From Paenibacillus polymyxa (GTDB lineage: Bacteria; Bacillota; Bacilli; Paenibacillales; Paenibacillaceae), in assembly GCF_015710975.1 (NCBI RefSeq), contig NZ_CP049783.1, forward strand, positions 5,852,393 through 5,916,392: a stretch of DNA of 64,000 nt. The letters run 5' to 3'. The notes under the pieces are model-generated. The model ran no database searches. It was given only the letters and a program-made list of their open reading frames with translations, and was not told the origin of the DNA. Positions 1 to 10,900 of this stretch are shown here, in pieces (positions within the stretch are counted from its first letter, which is position 1; each line of letters opens with the position of its first letter). Position numbers and translations under genes: made by a program.

Positions 1-195
1 AGAATTAAACAGTTGCGGACCAATGCCGCCACCTGCACGTAACGTTTGCGGAGCACTGGTTAGAAAATCAAAAGAAATATGGCTAACTCCGCGGGCCAAA
101 ATGAAGCCCAGTAATCCCACCAAAAGTGCAACAATGAACAAGGCGAAGAAACAGATTACAAATGTAGCGATCTTGTCGGTCGTTTTAGCTTTCAT
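1..195 (-). CDS. pstA: Phosphate ABC transporter permease PstA (partial, N-terminus)
   Basis: Second membrane permease of the high-affinity phosphate importer. Only the first 65 codons are in the window; the gene runs off the left edge. The visible part starts with a short basic stretch (MKAKTTDK) followed by one hydrophobic helix at about residues 9-30, as usual for PstA. The ATG at 193-195 shares its A with the TGA stop of pstC (TGATG overlap), and an AAGGAG ribosome site lies inside the end of pstC, so translation is probably coupled. Assignment rests mainly on the position after pstS and pstC and on the N-terminal pattern. The remainder cannot be judged. Confidence 0.85.
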   Translation of the reverse strand, partial: MKAKTTDKIATFVICFFALFIVALLVGLLGFILARGVSHISFDFLTSAPQTLRAGGGIGPQLFNS

Positions 196-1127
196 CAAAC
201 CCGGTTTCTCCTTTCAAGCAGCCTTACCAGCAGCACGAAAATAAATGTCATGAGCAGAAGAACAAGCGCCATACTCCAGAGTGCATTGTTATGAACGGAG
301 CCCATCGCTGTGTTGCCCATGCTAAGAGTAATGACGCTGGTCAAGGTCGAAGCGGATTCCAGCAAGGAATGCGGTATGTGCGGAGCATTCCCGATGACCA
401 TCTGTACAGCCAACGCTTCTCCGAAGGCACGAGCCATCCCGAGAATAATTCCTGTTAAAAGAGCAGGCAGCAGCGTCGGGATAATAACACGGGCAATTGT
501 CTGCCAGCGGGTAGCCCCCAATGCATAAGAGGATTCTCGCAGCCCCCCCGGCAGGGAAGACAACGCATCCGCCATAATACTCGTAATCGTCGGTAAAATC
601 ATAACCGACAACACAAGGCAACCTGCGAGAATACCGATGCCTTGTCCCCCGAACACGTTTCGCAGCAATGGGACGATTACGGTCAAGCCGACAAAGCCAT
701 AGACAACCGACGGAATGCCGGATAACAATTCAATGGCAGGCTGAAGGATACGTTTACCCGATTTCGGCACGATTTCCGTCATAAACAAAGCTGCGCACAA
801 GCTAAGCGGACTGGCAATTAAGGCCGCTAGTATGGTTACGGCAAAAGAACCCGTAATGAACGGAAGCGCGCCGAAGGACTTGGGCTCGCCATCCGGGCTC
901 CATTTGGTTCCAAAGAAAAACTCTCGCAGACTGACTCCATTCACCGCAAATGTAGCTACACCTTTGGAGGCAACAAAATATACGATGGAGACAATGACTG
1001 CAACTAAAAAAACGACACAAACCGACGTATAGATGAGGCCGGTCCATTCTTCCCAGTAATGTCTTTCTTTCATAACTCGGGATCGTTTATTCTGTTCCAT
1101 GTATGCCTTCCCTTCAATTGGTTCCAT
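195..1127 (-). CDS. pstC: Phosphate ABC transporter permease PstC
   Basis: Integral membrane subunit that forms the phosphate channel with PstA. The 310-residue protein has a cytoplasmic N-terminus, then about six hydrophobic segments. The EAA-type loop that contacts the PstB ATPase is visible around residues 205-250 (SSYALGATRWQTIARVIIP followed by GMARAFGEA). The ATG at 1125-1127 is preceded by AAGGAGT at good spacing; a second ATG nine codons later has no better site. It lies between pstS and pstA in the usual pstSCA order. Length and motifs are typical and nothing is missing. Confidence 0.95.
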   Translation of the reverse strand: MEPIEGKAYMEQNKRSRVMKERHYWEEWTGLIYTSVCVVFLVAVIVSIVYFVASKGVATFAVNGVSLREFFFGTKWSPDGEPKSFGALPFITGSFAVTILAALIASPLSLCAALFMTEIVPKSGKRILQPAIELLSGIPSVVYGFVGLTVIVPLLRNVFGGQGIGILAGCLVLSVMILPTITSIMADALSSLPGGLRESSYALGATRWQTIARVIIPTLLPALLTGIILGMARAFGEALAVQMVIGNAPHIPHSLLESASTLTSVITLSMGNTAMGSVHNNALWSMALVLLLMTFIFVLLVRLLERRNRV

Positions 1128-1144
1128 ACTGTGACTCCTTTAAG

Positions 1145-1183
1145 CGAAGAATAGAGGCCGGACGTTAGTCCGCCTCTTCTTCG
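1145..1183 (-). other. Intercistronic hairpin between pstS and pstC
   Basis: A long imperfect inverted repeat (CGAAGAAGAGGCGGAC, loop TAAC, GTCCGGCCTCTATTCTTCG on the transcribed strand) fills the pstS-pstC gap. No uridine run follows, so it is not a normal terminator. Such hairpins often stabilise the upstream binding-protein message; that role here is inference. Confidence 0.5.
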
Positions 1184-1232
1184 TGAATATACTCGCGTTA
1201 GCTGCGTTCATCCGAACAGGAGATCGCTCTCC

Positions 1233-2156
1233 TTATTTCGTGATGTTACCGTCAGCATCACGTTTCACTTGCATACCTGATACCGGGATGTATCCCAGGT
1301 CTACAACGTCTGCTTTTTGGATTTCATCAGACAGAATGTAGTCCAGGAATGCTTTTACATGTTCTTTTGGCTCACCTTTAGTGTACATATGCTCATATGC
1401 CCACACTGGATATTTACCTTGTTCTACATTTTCAACGTTAGCTTCCACACCGTCGTACTTCAAAGCAGTAACTGTGTTGTCGATGTAGGACAGAGCCAGG
1501 TAACCAATCGCACCAGGTGTTTCAGCAATCAGCTTTTTCACAGTACCAGAGGAATCTTCCTGAATGGAGCCTGGCAGATCTTCTGTTTTTTGTCCCAGCG
1601 CGTATTTTTCAAAGGTTGCACGAGTACCGGAGCTACTTGGACGGTTCACGATCACGATTTTTTGATCTGCACCGCCAACTTCTTTCCAGTTCGTAATTTT
1701 ACCTGTGAAGATTTGTACCAGTTGATCTTTTTTCAGGTCTGTTACGCCTACTTTAGGATTCGCTACCGCTGACATAGCTACAACAGCTACTTGGTGATCG
1801 ACCAGCTCTTCTGCGCCGCTCTCCAGTTTTTCCTTTGCAAATACGTCAGAGTTACCGATATCCGCTTGTCCACCGGAAACTTGAGTCAAGCCAGTACCGC
1901 TACCGCCACCCTGCACTTGTACCGCAATGCCTTTATATTTATCGACAGCCATAAATTTTTGTCCCGCTTGCTCTACCAATGGTTGAAGTGCAGTGGAGCC
2001 AACAGCCAGAATGTTACCTGTCAGTTCAGCAGCTGCTTTATTGTCTGTTCCTGCAGCAGCGTCTCCTTGTGGTGCAGCATTGTTACCTGATCCGCAAGCT
2101 GCAAGTGCAAATACCATGGTGAGAGTCATCAGAATGAACGGCCATTTTTTCAACAT
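1233..2156 (-). CDS. pstS: Phosphate-binding lipoprotein PstS
   Basis: Extracytoplasmic phosphate receptor that delivers phosphate to PstCA. The 307-residue protein begins with a lipoprotein signal peptide: basic MLKKW, a hydrophobic core, and the lipobox LAAC with the acylated Cys at residue 21. A polar GSGNNAAPQG linker precedes the binding fold. Phosphate-loop motifs GSTALQPL, GGGSGTGL and PSSSGTRATFEKY are all visible. It is first in the operon and is followed by a hairpin that may raise its expression over pstC. The ribosome site GGGGAGG lies upstream of the ATG. Confidence 0.95.
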   Translation of the reverse strand: MLKKWPFILMTLTMVFALAACGSGNNAAPQGDAAAGTDNKAAAELTGNILAVGSTALQPLVEQAGQKFMAVDKYKGIAVQVQGGGSGTGLTQVSGGQADIGNSDVFAKEKLESGAEELVDHQVAVVAMSAVANPKVGVTDLKKDQLVQIFTGKITNWKEVGGADQKIVIVNRPSSSGTRATFEKYALGQKTEDLPGSIQEDSSGTVKKLIAETPGAIGYLALSYIDNTVTALKYDGVEANVENVEQGKYPVWAYEHMYTKGEPKEHVKAFLDYILSDEIQKADVVDLGYIPVSGMQVKRDADGNITK

Positions 2157-2232
2157 TTTTTATTGTCCTCCCCTTAGTTAAGTGACGGTTTTTTATTTAT
2201 GACCATCAACACTTTTACATTGTAGGCCTGGA

Positions 2233-2272
2233 ATGTTAGACGAACGACTAGGTTTTGTAAAACAAATATAAA
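2233..2272 (-). promoter_or_regulatory. pstS promoter with Pho-box-like repeats
   Basis: On the minus strand TTTATA and TTTACA lie exactly 11 bp apart, the spacing of PhoP half-sites in Bacillus. The second repeat sits 17 bp before TAACAT, so it could act as the -35 region. Sites are read from sequence; PhoP control is inferred from the family. Confidence 0.4.
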
Positions 2273-2362
2273 ATATTAATAGATAAATTGTTTTTCAGTA
2301 TATAATTAATCTATAGTGTGAATTCACGCATAAATATCAAGTAAGGAGAATTGTTCGATTCC

Positions 2363-3250
2363 ATGAATATTTTAAAATTGCGCATCTTAGTGCTGATCGA
2401 CAAATTCCATAAAGCAACGGAGGTTGCCGAAACTTTGCAAATCAAACAGCCCACCGTCAGCTTTCATATGAAAAGTCTGGAAAAGGAAATGGGTGCGACC
2501 CTGTTCTCTCTCCAACAAGGCAGAATTATGCTAACTGAGGCTGGTAAAAAAATGTTGCCTTACGCAAAGCAGATTCTCTCTCTTGAGCAAGAAGCCAGAC
2601 AAGCTGTAGATGAACTGACAGAACAATCACAGGGCCTCTTACATCTGGGCGCAGAGTCGATTTCAGGCATGTATCTTCTCCCAACTATCATGGCTGATTT
2701 TGCTCAACAATATCCAGAATGTCGTATTCAGTTAGAAATTCAATCTCCGGATGTAATCAAGCAGCTACTGAAAGACGGAGAAGTTGATTTTGCTTTTCTC
2801 GACGATGGAGAATCTCTTCTGGAGAATACTGTGGCAGAACCAGTGGCTTCAGATCAGGTGGGAATTATCCGCTCTGCATCGGCAGAGACATCCAAGTCAC
2901 TGGACATCAATGGGGCCGATACGCTGGATAAACACATATGGGTAAAATATAGCGGGGCATCTGTTGTAGATTCCTATTCCTCGCTAGTTAAATCCCATCT
3001 GGAAATCAACTCTTGGGAAGCAGTAAAGCAAGTGGTTAGTGGCGGAGAAGCGCTTGCCTTCTTTCCTGCCTGCGGAGTTCGTAGCGAGGATCATACTATC
3101 CCCTCGGTGGAATGGCTTCCTTATCCCGAAACTGACAGCACAAAGAGCCATTATCAAATAAACATCGTGTATCAACAAGATACACATAAGAACATGATAC
3201 AACAGGCATTCCTTGATTTTATACGACGAGAAGGAATAAGAACTAGTTAA
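2363..3250 (+). CDS. LysR-family transcriptional regulator
   Basis: LysR-type DNA-binding regulator of 295 residues. A winged helix-turn-helix occupies about residues 1-60 (VAETLQIKQPTVSFHMKSLE followed by MGATLF). A substrate-binding domain follows (LLHLGAESISGMYLLPTIMADF). The gene diverges from pstS, but no link to phosphate control is evident and its target is unknown. A TTG at 2351 lies only 2 bases after GGAG, so the ATG at 2363 (MNILKL, the family's normal start) is preferred, even though its spacing to AAGGAG is long. The gene ends at a bidirectional terminator shared with pyk. Confidence 0.85.
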   Translation: MNILKLRILVLIDKFHKATEVAETLQIKQPTVSFHMKSLEKEMGATLFSLQQGRIMLTEAGKKMLPYAKQILSLEQEARQAVDELTEQSQGLLHLGAESISGMYLLPTIMADFAQQYPECRIQLEIQSPDVIKQLLKDGEVDFAFLDDGESLLENTVAEPVASDQVGIIRSASAETSKSLDINGADTLDKHIWVKYSGASVVDSYSSLVKSHLEINSWEAVKQVVSGGEALAFFPACGVRSEDHTIPSVEWLPYPETDSTKSHYQINIVYQQDTHKNMIQQAFLDFIRREGIRTS

Positions 3251-3251
3251 C

Positions 3252-3291
3252 AAAAAAAGCATTCAGGTCTTATGGACCTGAATGCTCTTTT
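3252..3291. terminator. Bidirectional terminator between lysR and pyk
   Basis: A perfect 12-bp stem (AGCATTCAGGTC, loop TTATG, GACCTGAATGCT) is flanked by CTTTT on the plus side and by seven T on the minus side, so it can end both converging transcripts. Confidence 0.85.
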
Positions 3292-3343
3292 ACTTATTGT
3301 AACGAGTAAATGCCATCCCTATATTACTTTGCGGGGACTACAA

Positions 3344-4774
3344 TTACGCTTGTGCTGGTACGCAGCTAATTTTGATCAGGTTCGTGGAACCGGAATCACC
3401 AAGAGGTACGCCCGCTGTAATCACAACCAAATCGCCCTCTTTAACGAGGCCAGATTTGCGACCACCTTCCAGCGCATTGTCAAACAGACTATCTGTTGTG
3501 TCAACGATGGGTCTGCCTTGTACTGCGTGTACGCCCCAGATCAGAGCCAAACGGCGAACTGTTCTTTCCTGTGTTGTCACAGCGACAATCGGAGCTTCAG
3601 GACGGTATTTAGAGATCATACGCGCCGTTGTTCCGCTTTGCGTGGACGTCAGGATTGCTTTGGCATGCAGGTCAAGTGCAGAAATAGAAACGGATTGGCT
3701 GATTGCTTCTGTAATACTAATTTCTTGAGCCGTTCTTTGTTTTTTGAACAAATCGCGGTAGTTCAGAGAAGACTCAGCTTTTTCGGCAATACGTGACATG
3801 GTCAATACAGATTCTACCGGATATTTACCCGCAGCTGTTTCGCCGGACAGCATAATTGCATCTGTTCCGTCAAAAATAGCATTGGCTACGTCACTTGCTT
3901 CCGCACGAGTCGGACGCGGGTTACGTTGCATGGAATCCAGCATTTGTGTTGCTGTAATAACAGGCTTGCCAGCTACATTACATTTGTTAATCATCAATTT
4001 TTGCGCCAGAGGCACTTCTTCAGCAGGAATTTCCACACCGAGGTCACCACGGGCAACCATCAGACCATCCGAAGCTTCCAAAATTTCATCCAGGTTGTCA
4101 ACACCTTGCTGATTTTCTATTTTGGAGATGATTTGAATGTGGCTTGCGTTGTGCTTCGCCAGCAATTCACGAATTTCCTGTACATCACTTGCTTTACGAA
4201 CAAAAGAAGCCGCGATGAAATCAATGTCCTGCTCAATACCGAAAATGATATCATTCGCATCTTTCTCCGTAATACCAGGCAATGAAATAGCAACGCCTGG
4301 AACGTTAACGCCCTTCTTGCTTTTGATCGTTCCGCCATTGACAATGCGGCATTTGATTTCAGTGCCTGATACTTCAATAACGGTGAGTCCGATCAGACCA
4401 TCGTCGATCAGAATGGTGGAGCCGGGCTCCACGTCCGAGGGAAGATCCTTGTACGTAATGGAGATACGATCTTGCGTACCGAGAATTTCTTCCGTTGTCA
4501 GCGTAATGAACTCGTCCTGAACAAGCTCAATAGGTTCAACTTCGAGCTTTCCTGTCCGGATTTCCGGCCCCTTCGTATCGAGCAAAATAGCAACATTTTT
4601 GTTAAGCTCCTTACAAGCTTGACGGATGTTTTTAATCCGGTTGCCATGCTCCTCGAAATCACCGTGAGAGAAATTCAGGCGGGCTACGTTCATACCAGCC
4701 ATAATCAGTTTCTTCACATTTTCCAATGATTCACTGGAAGGACCGATGGTACATACAATCTTAGTTTTGCGCAT
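3344..4774 (-). CDS. pyk: Pyruvate kinase
   Basis: Converts phosphoenolpyruvate and ADP to pyruvate and ATP in the last step of glycolysis. The 476-residue protein opens with [16 protein letters not shown]. It shows the catalytic-lysine segment ([10 protein letters not shown]), [15 protein letters not shown], and the signature region [13 protein letters not shown]. The C-terminal allosteric-type domain is present, but the extra PEP-utiliser-like C-terminal domain found in Bacillus and Geobacillus enzymes (about 585 residues) is absent. The start used here has GGAGG ten bases upstream; a longer frame from 4828 lacks a ribosome site. It lies downstream of accDA on the same strand, 125 bp away, and may be partly co-transcribed. 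Confidence 0.95.
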   Translation of the reverse strand: MRKTKIVCTIGPSSESLENVKKLIMAGMNVARLNFSHGDFEEHGNRIKNIRQACKELNKNVAILLDTKGPEIRTGKLEVEPIELVQDEFITLTTEEILGTQDRISITYKDLPSDVEPGSTILIDDGLIGLTVIEVSGTEIKCRIVNGGTIKSKKGVNVPGVAISLPGITEKDANDIIFGIEQDIDFIAASFVRKASDVQEIRELLAKHNASHIQIISKIENQQGVDNLDEILEASDGLMVARGDLGVEIPAEEVPLAQKLMINKCNVAGKPVITATQMLDSMQRNPRPTRAEASDVANAIFDGTDAIMLSGETAAGKYPVESVLTMSRIAEKAESSLNYRDLFKKQRTAQEISITEAISQSVSISALDLHAKAILTSTQSGTTARMISKYRPEAPIVAVTTQERTVRRLALIWGVHAVQGRPIVDTTDSLFDNALEGGRKSGLVKEGDLVVITAGVPLGDSGSTNLIKISCVPAQA

Positions 4775-4899
4775 TTGGGTTTTTCCTCCGTTTTCAAAGG
4801 TGCTACTCTTTATATCTTTTTCCAACAATTAAATCTACTACACTTTTTCCTATTTGTATAGGAAGTTCGTCATATTTATTGTTACCCGTTTCCAGCGTA

Positions 4900-5883
4900 T
4901 TACAACATAGGTTCAGATTCCGAAGGTTTTAAGAAAGTATATTGTCCTATTTTCCGGAATTTTTGATACCTGTCTTCTCTCAATTCATCGCAGCTCATAT
5001 TCGTAAGGTCTGCCAAATGACGTTCTAATAACTCCTTGATTGCGGCAGCAGTCACTTCATAGTTACGATGTGCGCCCCCTTTCGGCTCTGGCACGATATC
5101 CTCGATAATCTCCATGCGCAGGAGGTCATTAGCGGTGATCTTCATCGCTTCAGCTGCCTGATCTGCCTTAGAAGCATCTTTCCATAGAATCGAGGCTGCG
5201 CCGTTCGGAGAAATGGCCGAATAAATGGCGTGTTCCAGCATCAGCACACGGTTACCCACTGCAAACGCAAGCGCACCGCCGCTTCCACCCTCGCCGATGA
5301 CCACACAAATAACAGGCACCGAAAGCTTTGCCATCTCCCGCAAATTGCGGGCAATCGCTTCCGATTGACCTCTCTCCTCTGCTGTATTACCCGGATAAGC
5401 GCCCTTCGTATCAATAAATGTAATAATAGGACGCTTAAATTTTTCAGCCTGCTGCATCAGCCGCAAGCCTTTACGGAATCCTTCCGGATGAGCACTACCA
5501 AAAAAGCGTGCAATGTTATCTTTCGTATCCTTACCACGTTGCTGACCAATGACGGTCACCGGAATACCATTTAGCTTGGCAATCCCGCCCACAACCGCCA
5601 GATCGTCTCCGAACAAGCGGTCGCCATGCAATTCAATAAAATCTGTAAACACCTGCTCGATCAAATCAAGGGACGTTGGTCTTTGATGATGACGAGCCAG
5701 ATGCATCTTTTGCGATGCTGTAATGTTCGTGTATATTTCTTCTTCCATCTGGAGATAACGTTCTTCCAGACGGTTAATTTCATCTGTAAAATCAATTTGC
5801 TTGTCCTGTCCGAATTGCTTAAGTTCTTCGATCTTCTGTCGCATCTCGACCAGGGGCTTTTCATAAGGCAATTCGCCAGCCAT
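4900..5883 (-). CDS. accA: Acetyl-CoA carboxylase carboxyltransferase subunit alpha
   Basis: With AccD it forms the carboxyltransferase that moves CO2 from carboxybiotin to acetyl-CoA, the first committed step of fatty acid synthesis. The 327-residue protein has a coiled N-terminal helix (residues 10-60) and then the crotonase-like fold with [41 protein letters not shown] and [15 protein letters not shown]. The ATG follows the accD stop directly (TAAATG), with GGGGAGG inside the accD end, so the two subunits are translationally linked at equal dose. Typical length; no defects. Confidence 0.97.
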   Translation of the reverse strand: MAGELPYEKPLVEMRQKIEELKQFGQDKQIDFTDEINRLEERYLQMEEEIYTNITASQKMHLARHHQRPTSLDLIEQVFTDFIELHGDRLFGDDLAVVGGIAKLNGIPVTVIGQQRGKDTKDNIARFFGSAHPEGFRKGLRLMQQAEKFKRPIITFIDTKGAYPGNTAEERGQSEAIARNLREMAKLSVPVICVVIGEGGSGGALAFAVGNRVLMLEHAIYSAISPNGAASILWKDASKADQAAEAMKITANDLLRMEIIEDIVPEPKGGAHRNYEVTAAAIKELLERHLADLTNMSCDELREDRYQKFRKIGQYTFLKPSESEPML

Positions 5884-6777
5884 TTATTCCTCCCCTTTCA
5901 CACTGTGCAGATCAAGCAATTGCCCAAGGGTATCACGCAGTTCCTTGCGATGTACAACCATATCCAATTGTCCGTGCTGCAAATTAAATTCGGAAGTTTG
6001 GAAATCATCCGGCAGCTTCTGTCTGATCGTTTGCTCAATTACAATACGACCTGCAAAACCAAATACAGCACCTGGCTCTGCAATAATAATATCTCCAAGC
6101 ATAGCAAAGCTGGCGGAGACTCCACCTGTAGTCGGATCAGTGATCACAGAAATATAGAGCAATCCCTGCTCGTCCAGACGAGCGAGAGCAGCGCTTGTTT
6201 TGGCCATCTGCATCAGACTCAGAATACTTTCCTGCATACGTGCCCCACCGGATGTGGAGAAGATGATAAGCGGCAAGCGCTTGTCAATCGCCTGCTCAAT
6301 GGCACGCGTAATTTTCTCTCCTACGACCGAGCCCATACTGCCTGTAAAAAAGTCAAAGCTCATCACCGCTACGACAACAGGATGCCCATGAATAAGGCCG
6401 TCGCCCGTAACGACAGCCTCGCGCAGGCCAGATTTCAGGGTCTGTTGCTCCAACTTACTTGCATATCCCGGAAAGTCCAGCGGATCAACCGAAATCATAT
6501 CGGCATCATATTCCGTAAACGTGTCTTCGTCGAGCACCATGCGAATGCGATCCATTGCATTCAAACGCATATGGTATCCGCACACCGGACACACTTTCAA
6601 ATTTTTCTCCAACTCTTTGCTGTATTGAATACTTCCACACTTGCCACATTTGGTCATAAGACCTTCGGGAATTTCCCGTTTGGGACGATCCGGCATGTCC
6701 GCTTGATCGCCGCTCAGCGCCCGTTCCGAAGGGATGGTCGCGTATTTACGCTTCTTTTGGAATAAATCTTTAAACAC
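5884..6777 (-). CDS. accD: Acetyl-CoA carboxylase carboxyltransferase subunit beta
   Basis: Beta subunit of the acetyl-CoA carboxyltransferase. The 297-residue protein carries the four-cysteine zinc ribbon near residues 42-65 (CGKCGSIQ then CPVCGYHMR) and the biotin/CoA crotonase fold, including [21 protein letters not shown] and [17 protein letters not shown]. The start is GTG at 6775-6777 after GGAGAGGTG. Paired head-to-tail with accA. About 180 bp upstream are non-coding as far as can be seen and may hold a promoter. Confidence 0.96.
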   Translation of the reverse strand: MFKDLFQKKRKYATIPSERALSGDQADMPDRPKREIPEGLMTKCGKCGSIQYSKELEKNLKVCPVCGYHMRLNAMDRIRMVLDEDTFTEYDADMISVDPLDFPGYASKLEQQTLKSGLREAVVTGDGLIHGHPVVVAVMSFDFFTGSMGSVVGEKITRAIEQAIDKRLPLIIFSTSGGARMQESILSLMQMAKTSAALARLDEQGLLYISVITDPTTGGVSASFAMLGDIIIAEPGAVFGFAGRIVIEQTIRQKLPDDFQTSEFNLQHGQLDMVVHRKELRDTLGQLLDLHSVKGEE

Positions 6778-6957
6778 AACTACACCTCTCCAGCCGTTTA
6801 TTTGTCAGCCGTAACCGATACAAGGTCCTCTGCCGTCGATGCGGCACCTCTAAGCATTATGTTCATACACACGTCAACGCCTGTTAATACAACATTACCG
6901 CCGATCGTGCATCCTTTGTTCCATTCATGCTGCTGTATCACTTCCGCCGTTCCGGAC

Positions 6958-7146
6958 TCAAGGGCGCAAAATCGAATTAAGCACTTCCTGTATTTCTTCG
7001 ACTTCACCCGAAGGCACAAGTATCTCAAACTGTTGCTTGGATGCACTGATGGCCCGGGTCTGCACCATAAAACCTTCTTCAGACAGTTTGAGCTTAATCA
7101 TGTCAGCCAGTCTGGCCGTCGGTGCAATATATATCACCGTCCACAT
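6958..7146 (-). CDS. Small DUF2007-like protein
   Basis: A 62-residue protein (begins MWTVIYIAPTARLADMIK, includes EILVPSGEVEEIQEVLNSI) with the beta-alpha-beta pattern of the DUF2007 / putative signal-transducing small proteins found near dnaE and acc genes in Bacillales. Its function is unknown. No membrane segment or catalytic motif. It starts with ATG after a G-rich site at long spacing and lies between pgpA and accD on the same strand. A longer overlapping frame (6798-7046) in another phase looks spurious. Confidence 0.65.
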   Translation of the reverse strand: MWTVIYIAPTARLADMIKLKLSEEGFMVQTRAISASKQQFEILVPSGEVEEIQEVLNSILRP

Positions 7147-7223
7147 GCCTTGTTTCTACCCCCTAAGCCTCAAGTTTTGAGCCCATATAATAGACTCATG
7201 ATAACATACCTTACTTTTTTCCC

Positions 7224-7266
7224 GCAACAAAAGCCCTCCTGATCATTCAAGTTCCGTCGGAGGGCC
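7224..7266 (-). terminator. Terminator after the pgpA-like gene
   Basis: On the minus strand GCCCTCC and GGAGGGC form a 7-bp GC-rich stem with a 19-base loop, followed by TTTTGTT. It lies just downstream of the gene ending at 7300. Confidence 0.7.
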
Positions 7267-7299
7267 TAGATAATCATTAATTCTGTTTATTCAAGCCAA

Positions 7300-7797
7300 T
7301 TAAACATCCAATGATGCAGGATAATGCTTGGCATGAAGGCTCCGATGGGCAATACGCGAAGAAGCGGCGGCAGCCAATCCGGCGACAAGATCGTCTAAAA
7401 ACACATGAATACCACTGCCTTTTTGGTTCAGCTTATCGATAATTCCAATCTTTTCTTTATCCAGATAGCCAAAACTGGTCAAGCCAATCATGCCGTACAC
7501 GCTCGTAATGCCAAGAGCCATTGTCTCGTCCACTCCATACAGCGGTTCGTCTGCCTCCATAATGGCTTGAAGTGGCTGGGGAAGAAGTTTTTTTTCGGCC
7601 AGCTCATCGAGTGCAATGCCTGTCAGCAGTGTATATTGTACCTCTCGCTTTTGCAAAACCGCTTTGACACTTTCTACACATTCTTCCATAGTCAAATGAG
7701 GATAATATTTTAGCTGAAGCTGAAAAACAATGTCCGCAATGGACTCGATCCGAATGCCTCTGCGATTTAACAAGGTTTCTGCATATTCATAGGACAT
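7300..7797 (-). CDS. Phosphatidylglycerophosphatase A-like protein (YutG type)
   Basis: A 165-residue member of the PgpA / YutG family, thought to dephosphorylate phosphatidylglycerophosphate. Visible family segments are ADIVFQLQLKYYPHLTMEEC, ITSVYGMIGLTSFGYLDK and VFLDDLVAGLAAAASSRIAH, the last with the acidic residues expected of the active site. The ATG used has GGGAGGG five bases upstream, much better than the GTG 23 codons earlier at 7866. It lies between dnaE and the DUF2007-like gene on the same strand and ends at a terminator. YutG-type proteins are soluble, unlike E. coli PgpA, and their substrate is less certain. Confidence 0.85.
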   Translation of the reverse strand: MSYEYAETLLNRRGIRIESIADIVFQLQLKYYPHLTMEECVESVKAVLQKREVQYTLLTGIALDELAEKKLLPQPLQAIMEADEPLYGVDETMALGITSVYGMIGLTSFGYLDKEKIGIIDKLNQKGSGIHVFLDDLVAGLAAAASSRIAHRSLHAKHYPASLDV

Positions 7798-7965
7798 AAT
7801 TTCCCTCCCGCTTTCACCATGCAGTTCTAATTCTTCCACCGTGCGGGACCTAATGGTGCAGGACACGTGTTGAATCTCCTGTTCCGCCAGTTTTCCAAGT
7901 GTATGCGAAAGGGAAGGAAAATGTTCATTAAACCGTTACAATAAGGGCGGGTTGCTGTGTGTCTG

Positions 7966-10900
7966 TCATTTGACTTTCACGGTGCCTTCACCCAGCATCG
8001 ACTCCATTCGATCAAAAAGCTGAGGAGAAGGCTTAATGCTGTAAGCATCACTCAACGCCAGCAGACGCTGGTTGCTCTCGTAAAAGAGTACGGTAGGCAC
8101 AGCACCGGGATGCTCCTGTAGCAATGCCTTGAGGCTGACCAGCAAGCTGGCGTCCTCCTCGGCCTGGCGGGTGATTTTGACAAACACCCGCTGACGGGCG
8201 GACGCTTCCGAGCCGCGCGGGGAAGGCACCTGCTCACCGTGAGCCGCTTCGCCTCCGCGTTGTGAGGGGGCCGCTACGGGACGAGCCGCCTTCTGCTGCG
8301 GCGAAGCTGATGGAGCGGCTGCTGAAGGCAAGGGCGACATACGCGGCGCTCTCCCGGCCGGACTGCCAGCAGCTGGCACGGATGTTGCAGTTGCTGCGGA
8401 CGAACGTGCGCCGGTACGCCGGCGCTGAAGAAGCCTTGCCAACGCATCTTCCGCCAGCGGGGCTGCCTCATCTGCAAGGAGCTTGAAGTGCTCGTCCTGC
8501 TGCTGCATCTTGGCACGTAGTGCAAGCAAGGCACCCTTTTCAATCCACTGCTGGCTTCGCTTCCATACCTCAGGAAACAGCACAACCTCACAGCGCTCAA
8601 TCTGATCCTCCAGCTCAATGAAGGCCATGGCCTTTCCCTGCTTGGTCGTAATCGTCTTGAGTGACACCACCATGCCTGCGGTTACAATAACTGTTTCATC
8701 TGGCACTTCGCTCAGCTCCATCAGACGATCCGCTTGGCTGCTTTCCAGCAGCGACTCAAAATCATCTAGCGGATGCCCAGACAAATACAGTCCCAGCAGT
8801 TCGCGTTCCAGCTCTAATTGCTGGCTGGTACTAAATGGAGGTACATTGGGGTATTCAATATCCCAATTAGGCATTTCCACAAAGCCAAACATATCAATTT
8901 GCAAATCGTCACGTTCCTTGCGCCATTTGGCAGCTGCATCCACCGTTTCATCCAGCATGGCAAGCAACTGTGCCCGATGGCCTGTCAATGAATCAAATGC
9001 CCCTGCCTGAATGAGCGATTCAATCACTCTCTTATTACACACCCTCAAATCAACGCGTCGACAAAAATCGAGCAAGCTGTCGAAAGGGCGTTCCTTACGA
9101 ACAGCAAGAATGCTTTCCATTGCTTGTGTGCCGACATTTTTAATGGCAGCCAGTCCAAAGCGGATATCACCCTGCTGTAATGGGGTAAACAGCACCCCAC
9201 TCTCATTCACATCAGGCGGCAACACTGCGATATCCATACGACGGCATTCGACGACATATTCAGCCACTTTTCGATGACTTCCCATGACGGCCGTCAGCAT
9301 GGAAGCCATGAATTGTACTGGATAATGGGCCTTAAGATAAGCCGTCTGGAATGCTAGCACACCATAAGCAGCTGCATGGGCACGCGGAAAACCGTAGTCA
9401 GCAAAACGGACAATCATATCGTAAACCCTGCCGGCTTCCTCCTCTGTGTACCCCTGTTTAATACTGCCTTCGACAAAATGACCACGCTCCAGATCCAGCA
9501 CCTCGCGTTTTTTCTTAGACACCGCGCGGCGCAGCAGATCGGCCTCTCCCAAGGAAAAGCCAGCCATGCGCGATGCAATCTGCATGATTTGTTCCTGATA
9601 CACAATAATACCGTACGTATCCTTTAAGATCGGTTCAAGATCAGGATGCGGATAAGAAACCTCAATCTGTCCGTGCTTAGCCTGTATGAAGTTGGGAATA
9701 AAACCCATCGGGCCCGGACGATACAAAGCCAGGACAGAAATGATATCCTCGAAAACACTCGGTTTCAAATCCTTGAGTACCCGGCGTATACCGGCCGACT
9801 CCAGCTGGAACACGCCTCCTGTATCCCCTTTGCCCAGCAAGTCATAGGTATGCGGGTCATCGTCGGGAACACGGCTAAAGTCAGGTGTTTCTCCATGCTG
9901 CTCCGCAACCCAGCGCATGCACCGTTCAATAATGGAGAGCGTACGTAGTCCAAGAAAATCCATTTTCAACAAACCGATGCGCTCCAGATTTTCCATTGAG
10001 TACTGCGTTAAAGGAACCCCTTCGCTCCCCTCTTGCAGCGGAACCGCATCGGTCAATGGAGTCCGCGAGATGACAACACCCGCCGCATGTGTCGAAGCAT
10101 GGCGAGGCATTCCTTCTACTTTGATCGCCATATCCAGCAGTTCACGTGTCTTGGGCTTCGTTTCATACAGAGCCTTCAGCTCGGGAGTGATCTCCAGCGC
10201 ATGCCGGATATTAATGCCGAGCTGCGCCGGGATCAACTTGGCCGCCTTGTCCACCTCGCCATACGGCACGTTCAATACACGTCCGACGTCACGGACTGCG
10301 GCTCTTGCCGCTAATGTCCCAAAGGTAATAATTTGCGCAACATGCTCATTTCCGTACTTCTGTACTACATAGTCGATAACCTCGTCACGGCGTTCATCGC
10401 TAAAATCAATATCTATATCTGGCATGCTGATCCGTTCAGGGTTCAGAAACCGTTCAAAGAGCAGATTGTATTTGATCGGATCGACATTCGTGATACTAAG
10501 CACATAGGCGACCAAACTACCGGCGGAGGAACCCCGTCCCGGACCGGTTGCAATCTTATGCTTATGAGCAAAAGCAATAAAATCCCATACAATCAAGAAA
10601 TAATCGCTGAAACCCATACTGTCGATCGTATTTAATTCGTAGTTTAGCCGCTGGTCCAGTCTTTCCCGCTCCTCCGGCTGCTCCCATACAGGATCGCCTC
10701 CGTAGCGACGCTCTAGCCCTTGCATACACAGACTACGCAAATAGGACGAAGATGTCATGTCCTCTGGCAGCGGGCGATATTCAGGCAAAATCGATTGGCC
10801 GAATTCCAGCTCCAGCTCGCATTTTTCAGCAATACGCACCGTATTAGCAATGGCTTCTGCTACATGTGGAAATAAACGAGCCATGTCCTCTTGACTTTTC

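Noticed and set aside
2351..2362. TTG start for the LysR gene
   Set aside because: Only two bases separate it from GGAG, and family members start at the later ATG (MNILKL).
5626..6765. 379-codon open frame antisense to accD and accA
   Set aside because: It lies fully opposite two certain genes, has no ribosome site and its residues are Cys/His/Leu-rich shadow composition.
6798..7046. 82-codon frame overlapping the DUF2007-like gene
   Set aside because: Different phase from the plausible gene, no ribosome site and no protein pattern.
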